From Pseudomonas viciae (GTDB taxonomy: Bacteria > Pseudomonadota > Gammaproteobacteria > Pseudomonadales > Pseudomonadaceae), in assembly GCF_004786035.1 (NCBI RefSeq), contig NZ_CP035088.1:3942001-4006000 (forward strand): a stretch of DNA of 64,000 nt. Direction: 5' to 3'. The position numbers were made by a program, and so were the translations under genes. Shown here piece by piece: positions 17,217 through 27,282 of the stretch; positions within the stretch are counted from its first letter, which is position 1, and every line of letters begins with the position of its first letter. Below the pieces are notes generated by a model. It saw only the letters and a program-made list of their open reading frames with translations. It searched no databases and was not told the origin of the DNA.

Positions 17217-19589
17217 CTACCTATCGGCCCCCGGATGAGCCGTCTGTGCTTGCAGCAATGCCTTGAACTGGTCGGCAGGCACCGGCCGGTTAAAGTAAAA
17301 ACCCTGGAATTCGTCGCAGGCATTGTCCCGTAGAAAGTCGGCCTGTTCCTTGGTTTCCACGCCTTGGGCAACCACGGTCAGGCTGAGGGTCCTACCCATC
17401 GCAATAATGGCCTCGGTCAAGGCTTTGTCTTCCGAGACATCGCAGATATCACGAATAAACGAACGATCGATCTTGATGACGTCGAGGGGAAATTGCTTGA
17501 GTGCCGAGAGCGAAGAATAGCCGATACCGAAGTCATCGATGGCAATCCGGACCTTCAAGTCTTTAAGACCGATCAATACCTTCAATGCTCTTTTGGCATC
17601 TTGCATGAGCAGGCTTTCGGCAATTTCGAGTTCCAGCAGACCGGCGTCCATACCAGTTTCTGCCAGTATCGCGGCGAGATCCGTGAGTAAGTTCTCATCG
17701 GCAAACTGCCGCGCGGTCAGGTTCACGGCCATCCCCAAATGCGGCAGCCCCTGTTGTTGCCAGGTAACGTTTTGTCGGCAGGCGGTCTTGAGCACCCACT
17801 TGCCGATCGACACGATTAAGCCGGTCTCTTCCGCGACCGGAATAAATTGCATGGGCGCCACCACACCCAAATCGGGATGTTCCCAACGCAAGAGCGCTTC
17901 CATGCCCGTGATCTGGCCGCTGCGCACATCTCGCTTGGCCTGGTAGTGAAGTTGGAACTCCTCGCGCTCCAGGGCGTGGCGCAAACTCAACTCCAGCGTC
18001 AGCCGTTCCAGCGAGTCCGCATTCAGTTTCTCGGAATAGAATTGGAAGTTGTTCTTGCCTTGTTGCTTGGCCTGGTACATCGCAATATCGGCGTTTTTCT
18101 TGAGTGTCTGCTCGTCCAGGCCATCGCGAGGATAAACACTGATGCCGACACTGGCGGTGATACGGAACTCCTGACCGTGGAGGTTAAAGGGCCGGGCAAT
18201 GGTCGACAGGATTTTCTGCGCGGTGACCGCCACGTACGAGTCCTCCGACAGCTCCGGCAGCAAGATCACGAATTCGTCGCCGCCTAATCGAGCTACGGTG
18301 TCACTGGCGCGCAGACAGGCCCGAAGGCGCAGTGCAACGGCTTGCAGCAGTTGGTCACCGGCATCATGCCCAAGCGTGTCATTGATTTGCTTGAAACGAT
18401 CAAGGTCCAGGAAGAGCACCGCCAACTGCCGATCATATCGGCTTGCCTCGCGGATACTCTGAGCCAACATCTTGCTGAACAAACTACGATTAGGCAGCGA
18501 CGTAAGACCGTCGTGATAGGCGAGATACTCGACACGTTCGGCGTAGGCTACTTTGGCTTCGGCGGCCCGCAAACGGCTTTGCACCAGTTGCCAGCTCATC
18601 CGACTCAGCAGACTGACCAACAACACCAGCAACAGGCTACCGCCCGCCGCCCGCCACAGGTAGGTATGCGCCTGCCGCGTCACCGCAGCCAGTTGCTCCT
18701 CCTCGGACAAGCCGACAATCACTGCCAATGGATAGTCGTAGAGTTGACGGGCGCTGGTGTAGCGCCGTACCCCGTCCCATCCATTGGTCGAGAGTAGCGC
18801 TTCAGTGTTTTCAGTGTCCGGCACCACCGCCGCGTAATCGACCGTATCGCCGGCTATTACCGCCTCCCCGGTACGCCGAACCCGGAAGATGCCATCGGTC
18901 CCCAGCAGCCCGAGCGTGCCCTGATCGCCGAGCTTCGAGGCGTCGTAGCTGCTGACGAAATACGCCGCGTCGACCTCGACCATTGCGATCCCAGAGAATG
19001 CGCCCCCCGCCGAATTGAGACGCCGGCTGAAGCGCAGCGTCCACTCGCCCGTCGCAGGATTTTTCCAGGGACGACTGATCGACAGGGTATTGTCGCGCCA
19101 CCGCGTTTGCGCCTCATCCTGGGCGACGACAATGCCCACTTCACTCGCCTGCGTACTGGCGACCACCACACCGCTGGCGTCCACCACGCTGACGTCAAAC
19201 AGGAAAGGGGGTGGCAATAACGCCCGCTCCTTGAGTTTTGGCAGCGGGTTTTGTTCCCCCTCGGACTCGTAAGTGTATTTGACGAGTTTGAGGGTCTGAT
19301 CAATTTCACGCACGGCCCGCAGAATTTGCGCCTCGTACGTGGCGCCGATTTCCAGGCTTGCCGTGGCGGCGCCCTGTTGCGCGCGAACCTGTTCGACCTT
19401 GATCAGGTACAGGGTGCCCGCCCAGATGGCCAGCAACAGGAGCACCGTTAGCAGCGGAAATAAAATGTAGATTTCTTTGGCTTGGTCGAACCCGCGCCGA
19501 AACAGGCTATGGGTGGTAGCGGAAACGGAGTTTGCAGCATTGGCAATATCAGAGGCCGATCCCAATATATTCGACCGTTGGACCGGCAT
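17217..19589 (-). CDS. dCache-GGDEF-EAL protein (c-di-GMP cyclase/phosphodiesterase)
   Basis: A 790-residue inner-membrane protein starting at 19589 behind AGGGAG. Membrane helices near 42-65 and 315-335 bracket a double-Cache-like periplasmic sensor. A GGDEF domain follows with GGDEF near residue 434 and an intact inhibitory site RASD five residues before it. The EAL domain shows MEALLRW (about 563), DDFGIGYSSL, IKIDRSFI and GVETKEQ, so the phosphodiesterase residues look intact. It is convergent with the PstS-like gene. Its first roughly 350 residues and its upstream DNA closely match the histidine kinase at 13567, while the output domains are unrelated. Confidence 0.93.
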   Translation of the reverse strand: MPVQRSNILGSASDIANAANSVSATTHSLFRRGFDQAKEIYILFPLLTVLLLLAIWAGTLYLIKVEQVRAQQGAATASLEIGATYEAQILRAVREIDQTLKLVKYTYESEGEQNPLPKLKERALLPPPFLFDVSVVDASGVVVASTQASEVGIVVAQDEAQTRWRDNTLSISRPWKNPATGEWTLRFSRRLNSAGGAFSGIAMVEVDAAYFVSSYDASKLGDQGTLGLLGTDGIFRVRRTGEAVIAGDTVDYAAVVPDTENTEALLSTNGWDGVRRYTSARQLYDYPLAVIVGLSEEEQLAAVTRQAHTYLWRAAGGSLLLVLLVSLLSRMSWQLVQSRLRAAEAKVAYAERVEYLAYHDGLTSLPNRSLFSKMLAQSIREASRYDRQLAVLFLDLDRFKQINDTLGHDAGDQLLQAVALRLRACLRASDTVARLGGDEFVILLPELSEDSYVAVTAQKILSTIARPFNLHGQEFRITASVGISVYPRDGLDEQTLKKNADIAMYQAKQQGKNNFQFYSEKLNADSLERLTLELSLRHALEREEFQLHYQAKRDVRSGQITGMEALLRWEHPDLGVVAPMQFIPVAEETGLIVSIGKWVLKTACRQNVTWQQQGLPHLGMAVNLTARQFADENLLTDLAAILAETGMDAGLLELEIAESLLMQDAKRALKVLIGLKDLKVRIAIDDFGIGYSSLSALKQFPLDVIKIDRSFIRDICDVSEDKALTEAIIAMGRTLSLTVVAQGVETKEQADFLRDNACDEFQGFYFNRPVPADQFKALLQAQTAHPGADR

Positions 19590-19806
19590 GATGTGCTCCC
19601 TGCATCGTTTCACTGCTGACGGCTTGCGGGCCTTTGACGCGGTAACGGCTCCTGGAGTTAATTGCTCCTGATCGGCCACGCGAAAGGATTCCGGCTCTGG
19701 TGAAAACTATAGACTACAAAGAGCGCCTGTCAGGCGAGAGCCTATTGGTTTGAGGTCAAAATCAGTATCCAAAGGCAAGATCAAGCAACCGCCTGCGCCA
19801 CCTCAG

Positions 19807-20763
19807 TCATCCAATCACTTTCGCATACACCGATCTATCGACATTCCCACCCGACAGAATCACCCCCACCTTCCTCCCCTTCATCGCTTCACGCTCCTGC
19901 ATGAGCGCTGCCAAAGCGGCCGCGCCAGCCCCTTCAGCGAGGTTATGGGTATCGGTGTAATACACACGCATGGCTTCGGTAATTTCCTGGTCGCTGACCG
20001 ATACGATCCGTGTCGCAGCGGCCCCGTAGATGGCGAAGGCCTCGGCAATTGGCCTGCGCACGGCAAGGCCGTCAGCAAAGGTGTTGGCCGAGGCGGTTTC
20101 GCACAGGTCTCCCGTTTCAAACGATAACTTTGCCGCCATCGCCTCAGTGGACACCACACCCACTACCTGGGTTTTCAGGCCCAAGGCATCACGGGCGGCA
20201 ATCACCGCACAAATCCCCGAGCCACAGCCAATCGGCACATAGACAGTGTCCAGGTCCGGCGCGGCCTTGAACAATTCAAAGGCATAAGTGGCCACGCCTT
20301 TGACCAACTCCATATGAAACGGTGGCACCAGGTAGAGGCCATGCACTTGCGCCAGGCGCGCAGCCTCCTCACGGGCCTCATCGAAATCGCGGCCGTACTC
20401 AATCACCTCGCCGCCAAAGCCGCGCATGGCGTTGTTCTTTTCGACGGAATTACGCTCCGGCACCACGATCAACGCCCGCAAACCCTGCGCCGTTGCCGAC
20501 AGCGCCAGGCTCTGGCCATGGTTGCCACGGGTGGCGGTGACCACGCCTTTCACGTCCGGGTGGGTGCGTTTGAGCCAGTGCATGAAGGTGATACCACCGC
20601 GCACCTTGAAAGCACCGGTCGGGGTGTGGTTTTCGTGCTTGACCCACACCGTGCAACCCAGCCGTTCAGCCAGCAACGGCCAGGCGTATTGGGCGGTTGC
20701 CGGCATGACTTGATAGACATGATGCGCAGCTTGTTCAAGATCGTCGCGAGTCAGTGTGTGCAT
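19807..20763 (-). CDS. Threonine dehydratase-like PLP enzyme
   Basis: A 318-residue fold-type II PLP enzyme starting at 20763 with GGAGG upstream. The PLP lysine lies in TPTGAFKVRGG and the phosphate-binding loop is GCGSGIC. ATRGNHGQSLALSA is the typical substrate loop of threonine/serine dehydratases, and the C-terminal SGGNVD motif is present. There is no ACT-type regulatory domain, so it is the short catabolic form (318 residues) rather than biosynthetic IlvA. Divergent from an AraC regulator with 102 bases between. Likely reaction: threonine or serine to the 2-oxo acid and ammonia; serine racemase or hydroxyaspartate dehydratase activity is possible. Confidence 0.85.
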   Translation of the reverse strand: MHTLTRDDLEQAAHHVYQVMPATAQYAWPLLAERLGCTVWVKHENHTPTGAFKVRGGITFMHWLKRTHPDVKGVVTATRGNHGQSLALSATAQGLRALIVVPERNSVEKNNAMRGFGGEVIEYGRDFDEAREEAARLAQVHGLYLVPPFHMELVKGVATYAFELFKAAPDLDTVYVPIGCGSGICAVIAARDALGLKTQVVGVVSTEAMAAKLSFETGDLCETASANTFADGLAVRRPIAEAFAIYGAAATRIVSVSDQEITEAMRVYYTDTHNLAEGAGAAALAALMQEREAMKGRKVGVILSGGNVDRSVYAKVIG

Positions 20764-20865
20764 GAGTGACCTCCAGGTTTTGCCCAGTCTAGGCATGGGC
20801 GCCAGACGGCGGCTTTCAGAAAACTGACCTGACTTTTGTGCTCGCTCTTCTCTACTATGGTGTTC

Positions 20866-21675
20866 ATGAGCCATCGAAACCGCCTGCCGCCATCGCGTCC
20901 ATCCGAACCGGTCCGTCGTATCGAGGCTGGCCCATGGGCGATCGAATTGTTACCCGGCTGCGCCTACGCGGCCCGTTATGTCGCGACCCAGGCGGCGATT
21001 GGCTTTGCCTTTGACAGCCAGCGAGGCGTGCATGCCATTGGCAGCGACCGCGTGCAGCCCTTCGAGGCCATGCCCAATGGCCTGGCGTTCGTCCCGGCCG
21101 AGTGTGACGTGTTCTCCGAATCACCGGGGGGCGGTGAATACCTGCGGGTCATGCGTACAGACGGTTTTCCATTGGTAGGCGATCGGGCCTTCAACAATCG
21201 CATTGATCAACAGGCCATCGCCCTCGCCCGACGAATGCGCGGGGCACTGTTGCGGGCCTCCATCGAGGACGATTGGGAGGCCTGGGCACTCGGGCTGGCT
21301 GAACGGACGATGGATAACCTGGCGTTGTCGACCCCGCCCCCAGGGTCTATCACCGGCAACCGCATGCGTCTGCTCGATGAGTTCATCGACGCTGGCCTCG
21401 ACGGCCCACTGAGTGTACCGGCCATGGCGGGATTGCTCGGATTGTCCGAAGGCTATTTCATGCGCGCCTTCAAGCATGCGACGGGCAAAAGCCCCCATAG
21501 CTACCTGATCGACCGACGCCTGGCCAAGGCCCGCGCCCTGATGCGTGATTCAACAGCCGGGTTGGCGCAGATCGCCCACACCTGCGGCTTTAACTCCCAG
21601 GCGCACATGGCGACTGTCTTCAGGCAGCGCCTTGGCGTCAGCCCGGGGCAGTTGCGTAGAAGTTCGAGGGACTAG
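20866..21675 (+). CDS. AraC-family transcriptional regulator
   Basis: A 269-residue regulator with an N-terminal cupin-like effector region and a C-terminal double helix-turn-helix. The latter spans about 170-265 with MAGLLGLSEGYFMRAFKHAT and IAHTCGFNSQAHMATVFRQR, ending LGVSPGQLRR. The ATG at 20866 is one of several possible starts (20836 GTG, 20857 ATG); none has a strong ribosome site. It is divergent from the threonine dehydratase-like gene and probably controls it. Confidence 0.85.
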   Translation: MSHRNRLPPSRPSEPVRRIEAGPWAIELLPGCAYAARYVATQAAIGFAFDSQRGVHAIGSDRVQPFEAMPNGLAFVPAECDVFSESPGGGEYLRVMRTDGFPLVGDRAFNNRIDQQAIALARRMRGALLRASIEDDWEAWALGLAERTMDNLALSTPPPGSITGNRMRLLDEFIDAGLDGPLSVPAMAGLLGLSEGYFMRAFKHATGKSPHSYLIDRRLAKARALMRDSTAGLAQIAHTCGFNSQAHMATVFRQRLGVSPGQLRRSSRD

Positions 21676-21861
21676 GTGAGCAGCTGGCTTACGCAGGACC
21701 GGTTAACAACCCTCTACCTGTTTATTTTTTGATCGTCTGTTGAAACGCTCCAACCGCCTGGCCGCGACGCGGTTATCCACAGACATACTCACGGTTTTTC
21801 TGGATAACTATGGATGAGTGCAGCGACGCAAGTGCTTGAGCGTTCACTGTTTCCGGGTAGA

Positions 21862-22773
21862 TTAAACCACCGTCGGAATGCATCGCTCCGGCCGGGGGCC
21901 GACGCTGGCTTGGGCCCTGTCCACCAGCCATTGCACCCACCTGGCATCCTGGTCATTGACCACGGCAAAACGGTTCGGCGGGAAAAAGGTCCAGTGATGG
22001 GCAATCTCTACAAGGCGCTTGAGTTCATCGGCGGACATCCAATACGGCGTCTGCGTCAACGGCATTGGCGCCCCGTCGAAACGCCGCCCCAGAGGTAGGT
22101 TGGTACCGGGGGCAAAGGCAAACGCCAGTTGTTGGCGGGGTTGCATCTGTTTGTCCAGCGCAGGCATTCGCCCGACCCGCTCGTAGGTGAAACTGCCCGG
22201 ATATCCCTCCTTGAGCGCGAGCCAGTGGCCCGCAGCGGTCTTGGCCAGGACCCATTGCGACACACCGGAGTCTTGCATACGCTCAAGTTTGCCATTGGTC
22301 CACTGCATGAGGGCGTTGCAATCCGGGTCATAGTCACAAGACCATAGGCTGATGCCAGAGACCAGGGTATGGCGCTCAAGCTCGACCAGTCCTTGGTCCG
22401 GCATCGACTGCCAGTAGCGTCTGGTCGGGGCGCGGGTATCGCGCAAAAAGTTGTGCAGCGCCCAACCGGCCATGAACAGCAACGTCGCCAGCGCAAGCCA
22501 GCCAAGGGAGTCACCGACGATCCGGTCAACGTCCAGACCTGGGGCGACTAGCGCTCGATACAGCCACAGGCCGAGTAAAAACGCGATGCCCGGCAGCACA
22601 GGGCCAAAGCACAACGGCGGCACGAGCACCGCGATCCAGCTGAAGCGGTGCATGGCAGCGTGCTCATGCGCCCAGGCCAGCTCCTGGGCGAGCATCGGCA
22701 CCTGTTCCCGTGGAGCAATTGCAGGGTCGGGGGTCTTGAAGCGCGTGAACAGTGTGTAGGAGTCATCGCTCAT
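21862..22773 (-). CDS. Membrane protein of unknown function
   Basis: A 303-residue protein I do not recognise. It has a cytoplasmic N-terminal stretch, then about three membrane segments between residues 44 and 110 (FSWIAVLVPPLCFGPVLPG; SLGWLALATLLFMAGWAL), followed by a 190-residue soluble C-terminal part. That part is rich in Trp, with WSCDYDPDC and ALKEGYPGSFTYERVG. The gene is isolated, with about 190 and 310 noncoding bases on its two sides. No enzyme motif is visible. Confidence 0.8.
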   Translation of the reverse strand: MSDDSYTLFTRFKTPDPAIAPREQVPMLAQELAWAHEHAAMHRFSWIAVLVPPLCFGPVLPGIAFLLGLWLYRALVAPGLDVDRIVGDSLGWLALATLLFMAGWALHNFLRDTRAPTRRYWQSMPDQGLVELERHTLVSGISLWSCDYDPDCNALMQWTNGKLERMQDSGVSQWVLAKTAAGHWLALKEGYPGSFTYERVGRMPALDKQMQPRQQLAFAFAPGTNLPLGRRFDGAPMPLTQTPYWMSADELKRLVEIAHHWTFFPPNRFAVVNDQDARWVQWLVDRAQASVGPRPERCIPTVV

Positions 22774-23087
22774 GGATCGAATCAGGCTCTTGCGTCATCG
22801 TTCATCGGATCGTCGATCATGCCAGGCTCAGCTTGCTTCTGCTGACTGCGACAATGAGTGCAGGTGATTTCAATCAAGCCTGGTCCGGCGCGATATTTAG
22901 ATCAAGAACTGCTTGCATCGCCAGTTTGAGCTTGTAGGATCCCGGCAATGCTGCCAACAGCGATCCACCGGGGCAGCCAAAAAACGGTCATCGGGCTCCC
23001 GCTCGTCTACCCTCACAAAGCGCCGTGCCTTTAACAACCTGTGGCTAGCGCTTAAACATTCTTGCGTTAATGTACCGGAGATCTTCC
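22774..23087. other. Noncoding stretch upstream of the PhnD-type operon
   Basis: The 314 bases hold no credible reading frame. The only clear element is CCGGAG just upstream of the start at 23088. The operon promoter must be in here, but I see no convincing -35/-10 pair, dyad or riboswitch-like fold. Confidence 0.5.
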
Positions 23088-23939
23088 ATGTTCAAGCGTT
23101 CCCTGGCACTGGCTGCAGGCTTGACCCTGTCTTTTTGCACCCTGCTGACGCAGGCCGCCGACACACTCAAGGTCAGCGCGATTCCCGATGAAGCCCCTAC
23201 CGAGCTGCTGCGCAAGTTCAAGCCACTTGGCGCTTACCTGGAACAGCAAACCGGCATGAAAGTCGAGTTCGTGCCCGTGAGCGACTACCCGGCCGTGGTC
23301 GAGGCACTGGCCACCGACCGGATCGACATGGCCTGGCTGGGTGGCTTCACGTTCGTACAAGCCCGCCTGAAAACCGGGAATGCCATTCCGTTGGTACAGC
23401 GCGAGCAGGACGCCCAATTCACCAGCAAATTCATCACCGCCGACCCCGCCGTCAAGTCCCTGGCCGACCTCAAGGGCAAGACCTTCGCATTCGGCTCGGT
23501 GTCGTCGACTTCCGGCAGTTTGATGCCGCGTTATTTCATGCTCCAGGACGGCATCAAGCCGGAAACCTACTTCAGCCGCGTCGGCTACTCGGGCGCCCAT
23601 GACGCCACCGTCGCCTGGGTCCAGGCCGGTAAGGTCGATGCCGGGGTGCTGAATGCCAGTGTCTGGGAAAAACTGGTCGCCGCCGGCAAGGTCGACACCA
23701 CCAAGGTCAAGGTGTTTGCTACCACACCGGCCTACTTCGACTACAACTGGACGGTGCGCGGCACCCTCGATCCCGCCCTGGCCGCCAAGATAAAAGCCGC
23801 CTTCCTGGCACTCGATCCGGCGAACCCGAAAGACAAGGAAATCCTCGACCTGCAGGCCGCCAGCCGCTTCATCGAAACCAAGCCTGAGAACTACAAGGGC
23901 ATCGAGGAAGCCGCACGCGCCGCCGAACTGCTCAAATGA
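23088..23939 (+). CDS. PhnD-type ABC binding protein, putative selenate transporter class
   Basis: A 283-residue periplasmic binding protein with signal peptide [23 protein letters not shown]. The mature part shows [32 protein letters not shown] and [13 protein letters not shown], the pattern of the PhnD/PtxB fold. The early [13 protein letters not shown] line is what I remember for the subgroup annotated as putative selenate binding proteins; that substrate was predicted from genome context and is not certain. It is followed, with four-base overlaps, by ATPase and two permease genes. Phosphonate or phosphite import is the main alternative, but no C-P lyase or phosphite dehydrogenase gene is near. 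Confidence 0.85.
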   Translation: MFKRSLALAAGLTLSFCTLLTQAADTLKVSAIPDEAPTELLRKFKPLGAYLEQQTGMKVEFVPVSDYPAVVEALATDRIDMAWLGGFTFVQARLKTGNAIPLVQREQDAQFTSKFITADPAVKSLADLKGKTFAFGSVSSTSGSLMPRYFMLQDGIKPETYFSRVGYSGAHDATVAWVQAGKVDAGVLNASVWEKLVAAGKVDTTKVKVFATTPAYFDYNWTVRGTLDPALAAKIKAAFLALDPANPKDKEILDLQAASRFIETKPENYKGIEEAARAAELLK

Positions 23940-24733
23940 CATTGCACCTGACCCAGGTCAGCCTGGTCCACGGCAACGGTGTCCAGGCACTGCGTGACGT
24001 GGACCTGCACATCGGCGCCAACGAACAGGTCGCCATCATCGGCCCGTCCGGTGCGGGCAAGTCGAGCCTGCTCAACGTGTTGGGCACCGCCCTGCGCCCG
24101 GGCAGCGGTGAAATGCAAGTGCTCGGCGTGCGAGCCTGGCAGTTGTCGGCGCGCCAGCGTCAACGCCTGCGCGCGCGCATCGGCCTGATCCATCAAGCGC
24201 CCCCGCTGCCGCCGCGCCAGCGCGTGGTCACTGCGGTTCTGGCTGGCAAGCTGGGCCAGTGGGGGATTGGCAAGAGCCTGCTGAACCTGCTGCATCCGCT
24301 GGATATTCCCGGTGCTCGCGCGGCATTGGCCAGGCTGGACCTGGGCGACAAGCTGTTCGCCCAATGCCAGCAACTGTCCGGCGGCCAGCTCCAGCGCGTG
24401 GGCATCGCTCGCGTGCTGTATCAAGCGCCCGAGGTGTTGCTGGCCGACGAGCCGGTATCGGCCATGGACCCGGTCTTGGCCGAGCACACACTGTCGGTGC
24501 TTTGCCACCATGCCCGGGAGCACAACGTCACCCTGGTCGCCAGCCTGCATGCGGTGGAGCTGGCCCTGGCGCATTTTTCGCGGATCGTTGGCCTGCGCGA
24601 TGGCCAGATCCTGTTCGACTTGCCAACCGATGCGGTCGACCGTGGGCTGCTCGACACGCTCTACGCCAATGAACAATTGCAGTCCACACCGATCCCGGCG
24701 CCGCCCTTGAGCGTACAGATTCCCCGATGCTGA
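23936..24733 (+). CDS. PhnC-type ABC ATPase
   Basis: A 265-residue ATPase with Walker [13 protein letters not shown]-loop [12 protein letters not shown], signature [15 protein letters not shown], and Walker B VLLADEP. Its ATG overlaps the stop of the binding-protein gene. It energises the two permeases encoded next. It is PhnC-like in length and in the short loop after Walker A. Confidence 0.9.
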   Translation: MTLHLTQVSLVHGNGVQALRDVDLHIGANEQVAIIGPSGAGKSSLLNVLGTALRPGSGEMQVLGVRAWQLSARQRQRLRARIGLIHQAPPLPPRQRVVTAVLAGKLGQWGIGKSLLNLLHPLDIPGARAALARLDLGDKLFAQCQQLSGGQLQRVGIARVLYQAPEVLLADEPVSAMDPVLAEHTLSVLCHHAREHNVTLVASLHAVELALAHFSRIVGLRDGQILFDLPTDAVDRGLLDTLYANEQLQSTPIPAPPLSVQIPRC

Positions 24734-25554
24734 CACGCGATACCCGAGACCCCGCCACCCGCCCTCGCCTGCTGCTCAGTTTGCTGGCACTGGTTCTGCT
24801 GTGGCCGGGCATTCGATTCAGTGAGTTGGACCTCAGTGTGTTGGTGGCCAGTGACAGTCAGAGCGAAATGGGCCGCTTTGTCTCAGCCTTCTGGCCTCCA
24901 GCCCATGGCGAGGAATTCATTGAGCTGCTGTTGCAAGCCACCTTGCAAACGCTGGCGATCGCCACGGCGGGCATGGCCCTGGCGTTGCTGTTGGCCGTTC
25001 CCGCCAGCCTGCTGGCCAGCCGTGCCCTGTCGCTGTCTGCGGCCTCCCATGCCGGCATTCCAGGCTATTGGGGCCAACTGTTGCGGTGGCCCGTACGCGG
25101 TTTACTGATCTTCCTGCGCAGCGTGCCGGAAATCGTCTGGGCCCTGCTCTTCGTGCGCGCCGTCGGCCTCGGCCCGACCGCCGGGGTATTGGCCATTGCC
25201 ATTACCTACAGCGGCATGTTGGGCAAGGTCTACGCGGAAATCTACGAGTCAGTCGACCAGCGTCCGGCCCACGCGTTGCTGCAGGCCGGCAGCAGCCGGC
25301 TCGCGGCCTTCGGCTATGGGATCCTGCCCAATGTCGCGGCAGAGCTGTTGTCCTACACGGTGTACCGCTGGGAGTGCGCCATCCGCGCTTCGGTGGTAAT
25401 GGGCTTCGTCGGTGCCGGTGGCCTGGGCCAGCAAATGGACCTGTCGTTGCGCATGTTCGCCGGCGGTGAAGTGGCCAGCCTGCTGCTGACGTTCCTCGTC
25501 CTGGTGTTGCTCGCCGATCACCTCAGCCGCCTGCTGCGCTGGAGGCTGGCATGA
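24727..25554 (+). CDS. PhnE-type ABC permease 1
   Basis: A 275-residue inner-membrane permease with about six membrane segments. It carries the PhnE signature lines [15 protein letters not shown] and [16 protein letters not shown]. The EAA-like loop region reads [21 protein letters not shown]. It overlaps the ATPase gene by seven bases and the next permease by four. The two permeases are similar in pattern and probably form a heterodimer. Confidence 0.9.
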   Translation: MLTRDTRDPATRPRLLLSLLALVLLWPGIRFSELDLSVLVASDSQSEMGRFVSAFWPPAHGEEFIELLLQATLQTLAIATAGMALALLLAVPASLLASRALSLSAASHAGIPGYWGQLLRWPVRGLLIFLRSVPEIVWALLFVRAVGLGPTAGVLAIAITYSGMLGKVYAEIYESVDQRPAHALLQAGSSRLAAFGYGILPNVAAELLSYTVYRWECAIRASVVMGFVGAGGLGQQMDLSLRMFAGGEVASLLLTFLVLVLLADHLSRLLRWRLA

Positions 25555-26318
25555 ATCGTCTGTTCAACGCGCTCATTGTCCTGGGTATCGGCGCGGCGGT
25601 CGTCGCCTCGTTCGCCTATCTGGGCATCGACCTCGGCGAGCTCAACGACAGCGGCAACCTGACCCGGATGGGCGCTTATGCCCAGCGTTTTCTCAGCCCG
25701 GACCTGAGCCTGGGCCACCTGCGCGCGATTGGCCAGGGCGCCGTGGAAACCCTTGCGATGTCCGCCATCGGCACGCTGCTGGCGGCGGTCTTCGGCCTGT
25801 TATTGGCATTGCCCGCGGCCGGGCGCTACGGCTGGCCGTTCCAGAGCGCCTCGCGCCTTGTGCTCAATGCCTTGCGCGCGGTTCCGGAACTGGTGTGGGC
25901 CGCGCTGATGGTCTTGGCCGCAGGGCTCGGGCCCAATGCCGGCACCCTGGCGTTAGCCCTGCACACCACCGGCGTACTCGGCCGGCTGTTCGCCGAAGCG
26001 CTGGAAAACACCCCGGCAGAACCGGCCAATGCCATCCGCCTGCAGGGTGGCAATGCTGTCGTGGCGTTCTGTTACGGCACACTGCCCAATCTGTTGCCCC
26101 AGTTGCTGGCCTATACCCTGTACCGCTGGGAAAACAATATCCGCATGGCCAGCGTGCTCGGCTTCGTCGGTGCCGGGGGGTTGGGCCAGATGCTCTATGT
26201 CAGCCTCAGCCTGTTCCAGGAGGCCCAGGGCAGCACAGTGATCCTGGCGATGCTGCTACTGGTGTTCGTGGTCGATACGTTGAGTAGCTGGAGTCGTCAG
26301 CGTTGGGTCCAGGCTTGA
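25551..26318 (+). CDS. PhnE-type ABC permease 2
   Basis: A 255-residue partner permease, with ALRAVPELVWAALMVLAAGLG and GAGGLGQMLYVSLSLF matching its neighbour. It ends the operon, and the next gene, LysR, is convergent 15 bases away. Two separate PhnE-like subunits instead of one are usual for the putative selenate subgroup, which mildly supports that assignment. Confidence 0.9.
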   Translation: MNRLFNALIVLGIGAAVVASFAYLGIDLGELNDSGNLTRMGAYAQRFLSPDLSLGHLRAIGQGAVETLAMSAIGTLLAAVFGLLLALPAAGRYGWPFQSASRLVLNALRAVPELVWAALMVLAAGLGPNAGTLALALHTTGVLGRLFAEALENTPAEPANAIRLQGGNAVVAFCYGTLPNLLPQLLAYTLYRWENNIRMASVLGFVGAGGLGQMLYVSLSLFQEAQGSTVILAMLLLVFVVDTLSSWSRQRWVQA

Positions 26319-26333
26319 CGTGGTCGCGCGCCT

Positions 26334-27257
26334 CTAGACCCTCACCATCAACTCCCGCTGCGTATCCGCCACCCCGTGCAACAACTCGATCACCCAGTCG
26401 ATAAAGACCCGCACCCGAGGCGATAACTGTCGATGCGGTGGGTACACCGCTGAGATCGGCCACAACGGCACGGCGTATTCATCCAGCACTTGCACCAGGC
26501 GCCCCTCGGCCAATTGCCGCTGGACGTGGTAACGCGGTACTTGAATCAAGCCCAAGCCGGCCTCACAGGCCATTACGTAGGCGTCGGCATTGTTGACGGT
26601 CAGCTCGCCCGGCAATTGCACTTCGCGCACCTGCCCTGCCACCTCGAACTCAAACGGGAAAAATCGTCCATTGCCCGAGGCAAAGTTGATGGCCCGATGC
26701 GCCGGCAAATCCTCCAACCGTTGGGGCGTGCCCGAGCGGGCCAGGTAGTCGGGGCTGGCGCAGGTCAGTTGCTGCAGCCGCACAATGGGCCGTGCCACCA
26801 ATGCCTGGTCGACGACGTTGCCGGCCCGAATCGCACAATCCACGCCCTCGCGCTGCAGATGGACCTGCCGGTCGTGGAAGCCGATGTCCAGTTGCAACCC
26901 TGGGTAGCGCCGATAGAAATCCGGCAGATGCGGCAGGATCCAGGTGCAGCCGAAGGCGATGGGCATGTCCACCCTCAAGGTGCCGCGCGGTTGGCTGCGC
27001 TGCACCGACAACGCGCTCTCGAGGTCATCGAGGTCGTCGAGCAGTTGGCCGCAGCGCTGGTAATAGGCCTCACCATCGAGTGTCGCGCGCACCTGCCGTG
27101 TGGTGCGCTGCAGCAGTTGCACGCCCAGATGGGTTTCCAGCTGCTGTATCAACAGGCTGACGCTCGCCCGGGGCAGTCCAAGGTCATCGGCCGCCTTGCC
27201 AAAACCGCCCAGCTCGACGATGCGCCTGAACACCTGCATGGCCTGTAATCGATCCAT
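26334..27257 (-). CDS. LysR-family transcriptional regulator
   Basis: A 307-residue regulator. The helix-turn-helix lies within residues 1-60 (MDRLQAMQVFRRIVELGGFG, then LGLPRASVSLLIQQLETHLG). The substrate-binding domain follows from about 90. I use the ATG at 27257; a GTG at 27269 would add four residues without a better ribosome site. It is divergent from an aldo-keto reductase and a dyad lies between them, so it most likely controls that gene. Confidence 0.9.
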   Translation of the reverse strand: MDRLQAMQVFRRIVELGGFGKAADDLGLPRASVSLLIQQLETHLGVQLLQRTTRQVRATLDGEAYYQRCGQLLDDLDDLESALSVQRSQPRGTLRVDMPIAFGCTWILPHLPDFYRRYPGLQLDIGFHDRQVHLQREGVDCAIRAGNVVDQALVARPIVRLQQLTCASPDYLARSGTPQRLEDLPAHRAINFASGNGRFFPFEFEVAGQVREVQLPGELTVNNADAYVMACEAGLGLIQVPRYHVQRQLAEGRLVQVLDEYAVPLWPISAVYPPHRQLSPRVRVFIDWVIELLHGVADTQRELMVRV

Positions 27258-27266
27258 TCTCGGGCT

Positions 27267-27282
27267 CACTATTTAGATAGTG
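27267..27282. promoter_or_regulatory. Dyad in the LysR / aldo-keto reductase intergenic region
   Basis: CACTAT (27267-27272), four bases, ATAGTG (27277-27282): perfect six-base arms. A further ATAGT follows at 27286-27290. Position directly upstream of the regulator start fits a LysR autoregulatory site. Confidence 0.5.
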
